From Halichondria panicea (lineage: Eukaryota > Porifera > Demospongiae > Suberitida > Halichondriidae), in NCBI RefSeq assembly GCF_963675165.1, contig NC_087380.1, positions 204,001 to 268,000 on the forward strand: a stretch of DNA of 64,000 nt, written 5' to 3'. The notes beneath the pieces were generated by a model. That model did not search any database and was not told the origin of the DNA. It saw only the letters and a list, made by a program, of their open reading frames with translations. A program made the translations under genes and the position numbers. Below are positions 46,401 through 55,900 of the stretch, piece by piece (position 1 is the first letter of the stretch; each line of letters begins with the position of its first letter).

Positions 46401-48483
46401 AATAGCACGTGGTCCACGGAAGGTGTGACTACAGTCAGTGTGGATGAAGATGAGCAAATGAGAGTATATAATATTGTCTGTGAGAGCAGTCATTTCACAG
46501 CATTTGCTGTTCTAGTGGATGTCACTGGAGCACTGAATGTGAGCCTTGTGCAGCGAATACTATATAGTTATAGTTGTTCTTTTGTAGGACACAACTCCTG
46601 AGATCAGGTTTGCTCTATCGGTGGTGACTTACGCTGGTTGTTCCATCTCCATCTTTTTTCTTCTTTTGTCTATATTCTATTTCTTGACATTGAGGTAATT
46701 ATTAAGGGACTTTGTATACATATAAAACCTTGCTATGTAGAAAAGAGCTGTTGACCAAGGTTCATAACTTCATCCATCTCAACCTGTCTATTTCTTTGCT
46801 CCTTGGTTACGTGGTGTTCCTGTCAGGAGTGGAGACTGCTGTGGCCAACAAGGTGCAACTTGAGTCATTTAACATGAACTGTGCATGCAGTGTATATATA
46901 TAATTATAGCTACAACTTGTACAGTTCATCATTATGAGGATGCATAATTATGCTGAAGTTGAAGTTTTTCAAATGAATGAGCCTTATGTATATGTATATA
47001 TGTACTATATATATATATATACTCCATTTGCGAATGCTTATGACTTGCATGTATATGTATAATTCTCCATGACTTACAGGTAACGTGTGTGTTTGTGGCT
47101 GCTCTCTTTCACTACTTGTTCACTACTGTGTTTTTTTGGATGTTGTGTGAGGGAATCATGCTCTATCTCATGTTGGTGGTTGTCTTCAACCGAATATCCA
47201 AGAAATGGTGGATATTCTTTATTATTGGATGGGGTAAATTTTATGTTTGTTTTCAAATTTTGCAAAATGTACAGAGCCGGTAAATTACTTGTATTAAACC
47301 CTCAAAGAGGTTCATCCACTTATTTGTAATTATGCATGAGTATATGTTGTTGTTTTTACACAGTTGTTCCAGTGATACCAGTGGCTATATCTGCTGGAAT
47401 TATTCATGACCAGTATGGCACAAAAGAGTAGTAAGTTTACTATCAGGTAGAAAATCTATTACAACGTACATGTACAGCACTTCCCCCAATTCCAATACAA
47501 TGCGTGTGTGTAACCTTTACAACTGACAATATTGATTTGTCCCCTTCATACATTCAGTTGTTGGATTGCTGTTGGTGGCGGTGATAAAGGAGCCATATGG
47601 GCATTTGTTGTACCAATGCTACTAGTTGTTCTGGTGAGATCTCTAGCTTGCAATGCATTTCATATATCAACCATTTCGATTTAGTGTCTCTTCCGATAAT
47701 TGTAGCAGCAGTTTTCGAGAGTACACATCTGTATTCATGCATGCAGTTTTTATGACTGAAACCCTTCTCCTGTACATTCAGGCGAATATATTCTTCCTCT
47801 TGGCTGCTTTGCGCAGTGTCTATAATCTGAAAAAATCAACCATGCAACAAACTGGGAAGAAGGAATCTTTACAGTTATTCTCGTGAGTGTGTCAACTCTC
47901 ATGCATCATTCAGTAACATGTTGATCTCCCAATGCTGGTATATGCATGCAGACAACTCTTCAAGGCCACCGTAATTCTCCTTCCATTGCTCGGGCTGACT
48001 TGGGTGTTTGGTCTACTCTCAGTCAACAGCAGCACTATTGTGTTTGCATGGTTGTTCTCTATCTTTAACTCACTGCAAGGCCTGTTCGTGTTCATCTTCC
48101 ATGTGCTCAGGAGTGAAAAGGTACGAGTTTCATTTTGATTTGAGTATTTTATGTCTCTTCTAATTGTTAGGTCACAAACTTCATGAAATGCAGAAAGAGA
48201 ATTGATAGTACTGCATCAACTTCTACCTCAGGAAAATACCATGCGGTATACCATATAATTATGATGATTATGTAGACAGTGAAGCTCCTATTAGTATAAT
48301 TATTATGAAGTATATAGCGTGCATTAGGACCCGGCCGTTTCTATTGTAGGTTATAGTGCCAGTCTGTGAAATACTCTATTTATGCAGAGCAATCCGACGA
48401 GTGTTTTCCAGCTCCAGCGAAAAGTCAGCATGCAAGATGATGAAGACTCATTAAAGCCGATGAGATTGCATCGTATGATATAA
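31441..48483 (+). CDS. Gene C: giant sushi-rich adhesion GPCR
   Basis: 66 exons, about 3576 residues: signal exon 31441-31507; Ig 31893-32267; sushi 32425-34856 (9); Ig 35062-35439; sushi 35965-44336 (35); HormR 44459-44575, 44626-44720; GAIN/GPS 44856-45083, 45136-45204, 45623-45755, 45827-45961, 46015-46087, 46154-46220, 46280-46335, 46391-46538; 7TM 46588-46694, 46741-46852, 47080-47233, 47364-47430, 47558-47633, 47782-47882, 47952-48120; tail 48171-48245, 48388-48483 (TAA). The start is the ATG of [20 protein letters not shown], aligned with genes B and D. One exon (33635-33813) is a base short, and one sushi (34689-34856) lacks its last Cys. I modelled one gene because there is no stop, second signal peptide or TM before 46.6 kb. 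A split at 34.9 kb is possible. Confidence 0.85.
32425..34856 (+). other. Gene C first sushi block (9 exons)
   Basis: Exons 32425-32601, 32664-32858, 32934-33116, 33174-33359, 33405-33581, 33635-33813, 34224-34400, 34457-34633, 34689-34856. The sixth is 179 bp instead of 180: a base is missing near 33765-33770, after which the expected DCVAVSGWS ending reads only in another frame. The ninth has lost three codons around its second Cys loop, and its terminal Cys codon is TCT (Ser). Confidence 0.85.
33831..34180. mobile_element. MITE with TAGAAGAGGGATTGGA ends in a gene C intron
   Basis: The left end TAGAGTAGAAGAGGGATTGG and right end (inverted as TAGTATAGAAGAGGGATTGG) flank about 350 bp without coding sequence. 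A second inverted pair (CTTCACGGAAGT, ACTTCCGT) lies just inside. It sits directly behind the frame-disrupted sushi exon 33635-33813. Confidence 0.8.
35062..35439 (+). other. Gene C second N-terminal-type Ig exon
   Basis: 126 codons, phase 1-1, with [13 protein letters not shown] and [15 protein letters not shown]. It has no signal-peptide exon of its own, but the intron before it keeps a piece matching intron 1 of the gene (AATTTAGACGTTTGCAGTAT near 34974 and 31657). So an Ig-plus-intron segment was duplicated into the middle of the gene. Confidence 0.85.
35440..35964. other. Long gene C intron with two hairpins
   Basis: The 525-bp intron contains a perfect 13-bp stem with a 4-base loop (35660-35689, arm TCAAGAGTAGATA) and a second inverted pair, GCAAGGAAGG with CCTTCCTTGC (about 35735-35802). 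No coding sequence seen. Confidence 0.7.
35965..44336 (+). other. Gene C second sushi block (35 exons)
   Basis: Exons start at 35965, 36208, 36481, 36740, 36964, 37204, 37447, 37745, 37969, 38197, 38425, 38656, 38904, 39130, 39358, 39597, 39827, 40059, 40298, 40524, 40752, 40989, 41222, 41454, 41702, 41931, 42179, 42405, 42633, 42870, 43100, 43329, 43564, 43918 and 44151. Every exon is a multiple of three (165-198 bp) and phase 1-1, with CCP cysteines intact as far as I read them. The central exons form higher-order tandem repeats. Confidence 0.9.
38425..43276 (+). repeat. Higher-order tandem repeat of sushi exons (unit about 1394 bp)
   Basis: A six-exon, six-intron unit starts GTAGCTTGTAATCGTAAGTT at 39063 and again at 40457, then, after a two-exon interruption, at 42337. 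The same unit enters the window at base 1 of gene A. Introns are copied almost exactly as well as exons, so the duplications are recent or homogenised by gene conversion. Confidence 0.92.
45241..45610. mobile_element. MITE in gene C GAIN intron (orthologous insertion to 2912-3290)
   Basis: Same intron position and same GGACA-rich interior as the gene A copy. Here both ends keep a longer arm (CTGTATATCTTTTAATTTAT on the left; inverted TTCCGTAAATCTTCTAATTT on the right). Confidence 0.82.
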
Positions 48484-48869
48484 ATTATTTACACACTTAG
48501 AACTCAAGATTTATGATATATGAATTTTGTACTATAATTATAATAGCTGCCTATAATTATATCACCAGGAGTGGAGTGTATTCTCAGGACTTTGTACTTT
48601 ATCTAAACTCTTGGTAAACATCATTATAAACTGATTCAAGAAAACCCTGCAATCTGATTGGGCTGGGATAATAGACTCATAGTGCCACAACGAAGGATCC
48701 GTGCTATAAACTAGCGAAATATGCTCTGCACTTCATGATCAGTATTTACTATATCTCGGCAATCTCGAATGAACTATAGGCAGTACAACCATAATTATTA
48801 CCAACACCTCCAACACACACAATCAATAGTCTATAAGAGAGTTCTACAGCTAGTCAGTCTGTCAGTGGG
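48484..48869. other. 3' flank of gene C
   Basis: Non-coding sequence homologous to 6189-6589 and, with more divergence, to 61301-61678. Confidence 0.55.
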
Positions 48870-49255
48870 TTAGTTGGTCAGACCCTTGTTCCTCAGCTTG
48901 GAGATCAGTATCTCATTCTTGCGACACTCCTGCAGCGAACACACACCATTATAACACACAACCACACACCATCACACCATCACACCATCACACATGACTG
49001 ACCTCTGGAAGTCCTTGACAGTCTTGTAGTAGCTTCTCTGTTTCTCCACCAGCTCCAGATAGATGGCATTGAGTCGATCCTTCTCGTTCTTCTCATCCTC
49101 CCTCTTACGCTCGAGCTACAGCCAGTATGGTTGTGGGTGGATAGCATCACACTAGTGTTCACTTACCTTGCCTCTGTCTTGTTTAATGCCCTCCAGAAAC
49201 TGCTCCACTGACTTGAGTGAGGAATAATCCCTTGTTCTTCTCAGACTCCATAGCA
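48870..49255 (-). pseudogene. CCDC93 3' exons, duplicated and frame-broken (copy 2)
   Basis: Three minus-strand exons match the terminal exons of CCDC93: 49167-49255, about 49004-49116 and 48870-48929 (ECRKNEILISKLRNKGLTN, stop). Against the intact copy, the first carries four extra bases after the LFLTQV codons and the second lacks one base at TVKDFQ. Both change frame, so this is a pseudogene fragment created with the GPCR duplication. Confidence 0.85.
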
Positions 49256-49378
49256 CTGTGGGGGTAGTGGAGGGGGTGGTGTGATGGTAGTAGAGGGGGT
49301 GGTGTGGGGGTAGTAGTGTGGGGGGTAGTGTGTGTACAGTGTGCATGTGTATAGTGGGGCGGGGGGGGGGGGGGGTAA
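49256..49378. repeat. G/GT-rich low-complexity junction
   Basis: GGGGGTAGTG and GTGTGGG repeats ending in a run of about 16 G. The first part matches the intron of CCDC93 at 62106-62200. Directly after it begins a GPCR fragment, so this is a duplication breakpoint. Confidence 0.85.
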
Positions 49379-49613
49379 TACAATATTCTCTGTGAGAGCA
49401 GTCACTTCACAGCATTTGCTGTTCTAGTGGATGTCACTGGAGCACTGAATGTGAGCCTCGTGCAGCGAATACTATATATAGTTATAGTTTGTTCTTTTGT
49501 ATATAGGACACAACTCCAGAGATCAGGTTTGCTCTATCGGTGGTGACTTACGTTGGCTGTTCCATCTCCATCTTTTTTTTTCTGTTGTCTATCCTCTATT
49601 TCTTGACATTGAG
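49379..49613 (+). pseudogene. Orphan GPS/TM1 fragment of an adhesion GPCR
   Basis: It starts inside the GPS exon ([20 protein letters not shown], exon end 49450). An intron and a complete TM1 exon (49507-49613, [13 protein letters not shown]) follow, then intron homology ends near 49660. No upstream GAIN exons and no TM2 follow. It is the left-over edge of a further partial GPCR copy. Confidence 0.88.
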
Positions 49614-49815
49614 GTAATTATTGAGGGACTATATATTAATGTATAAAACCTTGCTATAATAGCTATTGATGCAGCTCTATATAGAATCATCTTAGATGAT
49701 TCTAGTACTGGTATGCTGGAATCGAAGCCACTGTGGATGCTGTTTTTGTAGATCAACCTCATGAAGCCCTTGCATGTACATGTTATTGTACACACATTGG
49801 GGTAGTCTACACTAA

Positions 49816-49990
49816 GTCTTGCATGTATAGTATTCTTTATCTATGTTATGACAGTACATATTTTTGGCCAATTGAAGTAAACTAACAGTGGGAGCTATAT
49901 AGCCTGTTACAGCTCAGCAATGAAGTGTTCCATACCCATACACCATGTGTGTGATGCAGAACTGGAATGAAGGAAGACTATAAAGCAGCC
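49816..49990 (+). promoter_or_regulatory. Conserved 5' flank of gene D (putative promoter/5' UTR)
   Basis: Matches the 5' flank of gene C, including CTATGTTATGACAGTACATA, a CCAATTGA box about 125 bp before the ATG, and CAGCTCAGCAATGAAGTGTT. Function is inferred. Confidence 0.5.
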
Positions 49991-52900
49991 ATGAGTCTAG
50001 ATCTTGGTATAGCACTACTGGTGATACTGATAGCTACTGGAGCAATGGCCTCTGGACAACAGCAAAGTATGAGCACTATAGTCTCTAATTACATTCCACA
50101 GTTATAGTATTGTGCTCTTTAGTGCATTTGCAAATCGTAAACGCCCGAATTAATTAATAAAGCATCACCGAGGCTAAAAGATAGTTACTTATAATAGCAA
50201 GACTATGATTGTACGAATGCAATCCAAATACTGCTAATCCCGTATACATGTAGCGGGTAATTTCATCAATGCAAATGTTTGTATGAACTATCGAGTTTAT
50301 TGTACAACTCAGAATGGTGACGTAGAACCTATATAATTATTATCCCTGTTTTAATTTTCGAATTATGCTCTACAATAACGAAACATTTCCATAGGAAGGC
50401 CGCATATTTTATATATAGGGCCACTACAATTGGCCTAAGGCTATAGCTAGCATAACCATACTTAATTCAGAGATGTGGTAGTGCCACAAGATATTGTACT
50501 ATAGCTGCAACAACACAGCTAGCTAGCTAGAGATACCTATACTGACTGTCTACCATTGAAGAGAGACTACCCATGACCTCCATGCTGTGTGGACTAGTGT
50601 GTGTGGTCCTGCTCTCTGGGCTCACTGCACTGGTAGGGGGACAACAGCCAAGTGAGTCAGTAATAAACTATGTACATGCAATATTTATTACATGGTTGAT
50701 TAGATGTGTGTGGCTTGTAATGTGATGTGTTGTATGTGTTCACCTTATGAGTTAATAAGTTCATGACAGCTACGTACCAATATTTGAGAATGAGCCAAAT
50801 CCTTTTGCGATCGAACTATTGCGTTCTGGCAAGGATCGTGTGTATTTACCAGTACTAGGTATGTATCGTGTGTATTTACCAAATGTGTGTTCACTATTTC
50901 AGAAGAGTGCTCTGATTTACCATCACTAACGAATGGAGGCATTACCTACACTGATGGATCTACTGACAGCAGACCTATTAATACCATTGCTACCTACACT
51001 TGTAACAATGGCTACACTCTCACTGGAGGGGGTGTCAGAGCTTGTCAGAATGATAGGACCTGGAGTGGATCAGCTCAAACATGTCAAGGTGAGTTCCGCT
51101 ATATCTTAGTTGCTTCACTATTTTTGATACAGTAAACAACACACGTACATTGTCCTTTATCCACCCAAACAGTCCATCACTCAGAGGTAGTAGTTTGTAG
51201 GTTTTTAAATTAATTCAGTTTCAGACCTTACTTACTCCATGAAGTTCAGAACAGCTAGCTAGTACCGTATTCACCCGAATTACCGGGACACAAAAAAATA
51301 ATTACGTCTTGCCAGTGTCCCTTGGAATAGAGCAAGAAAAGTTACGTTAAAGTCGAAGCGTCCCTTGTATTAGGGTGTCCCGTAGTAATTAGAACGAATA
51401 TTTCCCCATTTAAGGTACGTACGCGGCCAGACTCTGTGTACTGTTTGTTTGTTGAGTGTATCGTCTCCCATACAGCTAACTGCCCTGACTTACCCACACT
51501 GACCAATGGGATGATCATGTACAGTGCTGGATCCCCTGACAACAGACCTCTCGGCTCTAGTGCTGTGCACTCCTGCAACACTGGCTACACTCTCACTGGA
51601 GGTATCACCAGGGTCTGCGTTACTGGAGCGAGATGGAGTGAGACTGCTCCAACTTGTCAAGGTGAGCTCTGTAACCACAGCAACAACTCTTGTACAATTT
51701 GCATTTCAAAAAACTGGATATTTACCGCGTGCGTGCACAGCGCGCAGCAGGGATAAAGTGATTGGTGTATGTGGACACAAAGAGCTGTTTGAGCAAACTA
51801 GACACTTTCATGGACTGCTTTAACGAGACAGTAGTTGACAAATAATAGGCTATAGTTGAAACTTGTAGGCGATATTCGAAAGTGACAAAAACACTGTTTT
51901 ATAATTGATCTAATCGTTAGCTTTATAGATTCACGAATTTCCCATAATGATGAACGTTTCTTTACCTACCCCCACCTGTCCTGATCTCTCTGTTCCAACC
52001 AATAATTTGTTGAATGTGCATTCACATTTCAGGACCTTGTTCTGATTTACCACCACTAATGAATGGAGGCATTACCTACACTGATGGACTTACTGACAGC
52101 AGACCTGTTAATACCATTGCTACCTACACTTGTGACAATGGCTACACTCTCACTGGAGGGAGTTTCAGAGCTTGTCAGAATGGTGGGACCTGGGATGGAA
52201 CAGCTCCAACCTGTCAAGGTGAGTTCTGCTACATCTCAACAGTTGCTTCATAAAATAATTACCACAGCCACCACCTGTCCTGACTTGATTACTCCAACCA
52301 ATGGAATGATCAGCTACAATATGGGGACTACTGGTCTGAGGCCAGTGAACACTGTGGCCACTTTAAGCTGTAACACTGGCTTCAATCGAGCCACCACTTG
52401 TCAGGCGGATAGAATGTGGAGTGGCAGTGAAATAACGTGTGAAAGTACGTATCAACTCTTCTTCATTGTGTCACTATGGTATTTTTCTTGTCTCTCTTAT
52501 GCCATTGCAAATCGTAAACGCCTGAATATAAAGCACCACTAAAAGATAGTTACATATAATAGCAAGACCATGATTGTATGGAAACAAATGATAATAATCA
52601 GTACAACATATACCGTATTATACGTGTATAGCGGGTAATTTCGTTGGTCCAAATGTTTGTATGAACTACAGAGTTTAATATTTCTTACTCTAAATATTCA
52701 TACAACTCAGAATGCATGGTGACGTAGAACCTATTGTGCAATATATTATGGAATGATACTCCATAATACAAAACATTTCCTCCATATGAAAATAACCTGC
52801 TATACGGTATTCGTTTAAATGTGTACATGACTTGGTATGCAGTCTACCTGACTCTTGGATATGATCGACGTGTCATCACTACTAACAATACGGAGATCTT

Positions 52901-55900
52901 TATCACTGACATTGGAGAGGATGGTGGTTTACCAACTCTCACTTGTCACACTGACTCCACTACCTGCTGTAGAAGTAATGCTGACAACAATGGTAATGGA
53001 TCACTAGGACAGTGGACGTATCCTAATGGGAGTGTGATACTGCGCAATGGAGCCTCAATGACTGCTGGAGAGCAGTTCTACGTTAACAGGAATGGTTTTG
53101 CTCAGATCATTGGACTAAACCGTAGAGAGGCTAACAACTCCCTCACTCCAACCGGGTCCTACTGTTGTACTGTACCAACTAGTGCAGGAAGAGATGACCT
53201 TCTGTGCTAACCTGGGTGAGTGGATTGTATGGTGGGTATATACAGGACAAAGTTCACTGTTTGTATCTGCCAGTGATCCTAGTACTAAGTGTATAAGTTT
53301 TCAGTTTCAGACATTTTGAAGTTCAATTCATGCATGGTTAATTATAATTAGGGTTACACATCACCACATTACTTGCTCATGCATGTAGCTACAGTACAGT
53401 GTCACAGCTAGCACACAAATATATAATTCACACAGCACTATTGTATCGAGATGTTGCTGTTTTGTGTTCTCCAGTTTTGTGCCCCTCCCTCACACTAATG
53501 GATGGGATGGTCTCCTACTCTGACCCTACACTGGGTGAGAACACTGTGGTCACTCACACCTGTGAGGCTGGGTCTGCCCTCACCACTGACATCACTACCA
53601 GGACCTGTGGAGTGACTAGTGGTGGTGTGGGTAACTGGTCCGGGTCACCTCTGGTGTGTGCAGGTATGGCACCTCCTAACACATACAGTATCAACCATTC
53701 TCATTATATCTCACAGGGAGTGCCTGTCCAGACCTCACTGATCTACAAAATAGAGTGATCAGCTACAGCACTGTATCAGCTAATAGCTACAGACAAGTTA
53801 CTACTGTGGCCACCTACTCTTGTGACACTGGCTTTGATCTAACTAGTGGTACCTCAATGAGGACGTGTAGTGGTGGTGTTTGGGACGGAACTGCACCAAC
53901 TTGTACAGGTATTTAAGACTGCTATACAGTGCCTTCAGCTTTGAGAGTAAATTTAACCACAGAGTGAATTTATCTCAAGATTGGAACATTTCTAAGAAAT
54001 TGTGCTGATACCATTGTGTAGGTGAATAAATAAGCTACAACCTTATTTGAAAATATTTCCCCAAAAGTTGTAGTGGGAAATCATTTTAGGTAAAAATGGG
54101 GGTGATCGTAAAATATAAGTGTAACATGAAATATCTCCGGAACTAAAGTATTTCTGGTCAACTTTTTTGTATCAAAAGATAGAAAATTTAATGTGCAAAA
54201 ACAATTAGACCTTAGCCGACAAATTTGCTTGAGTTTCATCGCTAAGCGAAAAGGCACCTAAAATATCCCATAATTGAGTATTAATCAGTACGTGTACTTA
54301 TGTAAGCTATACGTAACCATGCATGCATATGTTACTAAACTATTTAGGAATGTTGTGCCAAAGTTCCATACCTTAGCCGAAAACAATTGGTCTTTTCCAT
54401 CGCTAAGCGATTGTCCACTATAGAAAAATGTTGGTGTTTTATAAACCACCACATACCCACCACCTTTGGTTTCCATGGAAATATTTTTGGATATGTTTTA
54501 GATAATTTGTTCACCAACACAATGGTATCATCATATTTTCTTAGAAATGTTCCAATCTCAAAATATTTACATTTATCTACTAACACATACCAAATTGCGT
54601 TTATTTACTCTATAGACTAAAGGCACTGTATTAACTGTGGAGTCCAACACAAACTGATTTGCTTTACCCACTATATACCTGCTATACCAGGAATTTTAAA
54701 ATGGGGAGGGGCAGTTTGAAGAAAATGTTTACTACAAAAAAGGTCAACACTTAAGCCCAGCCAGTGTACTTTTCTGATCATGGATTGATTGATGACAGTA
54801 TGACATACATAGTAGCATGAGATAGCAGAAATCGATGGAATCATCTTGCTCTTCAGCTTCAAAAGTCTACAACTAGAGATTGTCTGCATGCTGCAATAAT
54901 TGATTGCTGCACTAAGCCACACCCACTTTGTGAGCTAGTTTTATTCGAGCTGGTCAGAAAGGGGGGGGCACGTGCCCTTGTGCCCTGCACTGGATCCGCC
55001 ACTGATAAATGCGTACCCGGCACTGTGGCCAACAGAAATGTCACAGAGAACGCACAAAGTTGCTAAAATTGACACATGTAGTAAAGCGTAATTTTTCTCC
55101 CTCGCCCAAACGTGTATGAGGGGGATCTTAAGGTGACGAGAAATCCCCTGTTCGAAGGAGCCTGTACTGTTCGCCTTGGTTTGGCAGGCTGTACACGAGG
55201 CTAGAGATCACGTGACAGCACCAAATCCTTTTGAACACACCTAGCAAAAATCACGTGTTTTAATACTGGTGCACTCGGATGGACTCTCAGTTATAATGAA
55301 CCTGAGCCAGCCTGTACTATGGGTCGTGTGTTGAGTTCTTTCCTATACAATAGACCTAGACAGGCTAGTCTAAAGGTTTCTAATCAAAAACGATTGCAGC
55401 TCAGAGCTGAGGCAAAGTTAGACTACTACAAACTAGCAGAGACTATCAAACAAGTTGAAGTTTACTTTCAAACAAATTCTTAGAGATAATAGCGTAACAA
55501 CAACTGACATATTTGGAGCAAAAACAGAACTGACATTAATTAATCAAAGAGGTCCAAAAACATGCTAGGAGCAGAGCCCCTAGGAGGAGTTTCGGTACAA
55601 AGATGAGGCCAAAACCACAATTCAAAATGTGAACAAAGACTGTTATGATGTAATACAACATAATACGAGTGGGTGAGAGTGGATAGTGTAAATTGTGATT
55701 AATTAACATCAGTAAACATAAACATTGTGAGTTATTGTCTGAGTGTGTTAGGCTGGTCCAGTTACTCTGTTCTGTGCAGCCATTGATTGTGGGACACCTC
55801 CCCCTGTCTCTAATGGCTCTCCTGGGGCACCCTCACCTGACACAATGCTCAATGGAGTGGTGACCTACACCTGTGTCAGTGGGTATGAGGTCTCCCCTGG

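Larger units (their letters stand above)
53909..55779. other. Transposon-filled long intron of gene D
   Basis: A 1.9-kb gap between sushi exons 53717-53908 and 55780-55965, while typical introns here are 50-250 bp. It contains a TA-flanked inverted-repeat element, one end of a second element, a sushi exon remnant and a further insertion. No intact exon found. Confidence 0.75.

Noticed and set aside
49167-49255. Second functional CCDC93 gene
   Set aside because: Only three terminal exons are present, two of them with frame-changing indels, and homology ends in a G-run.
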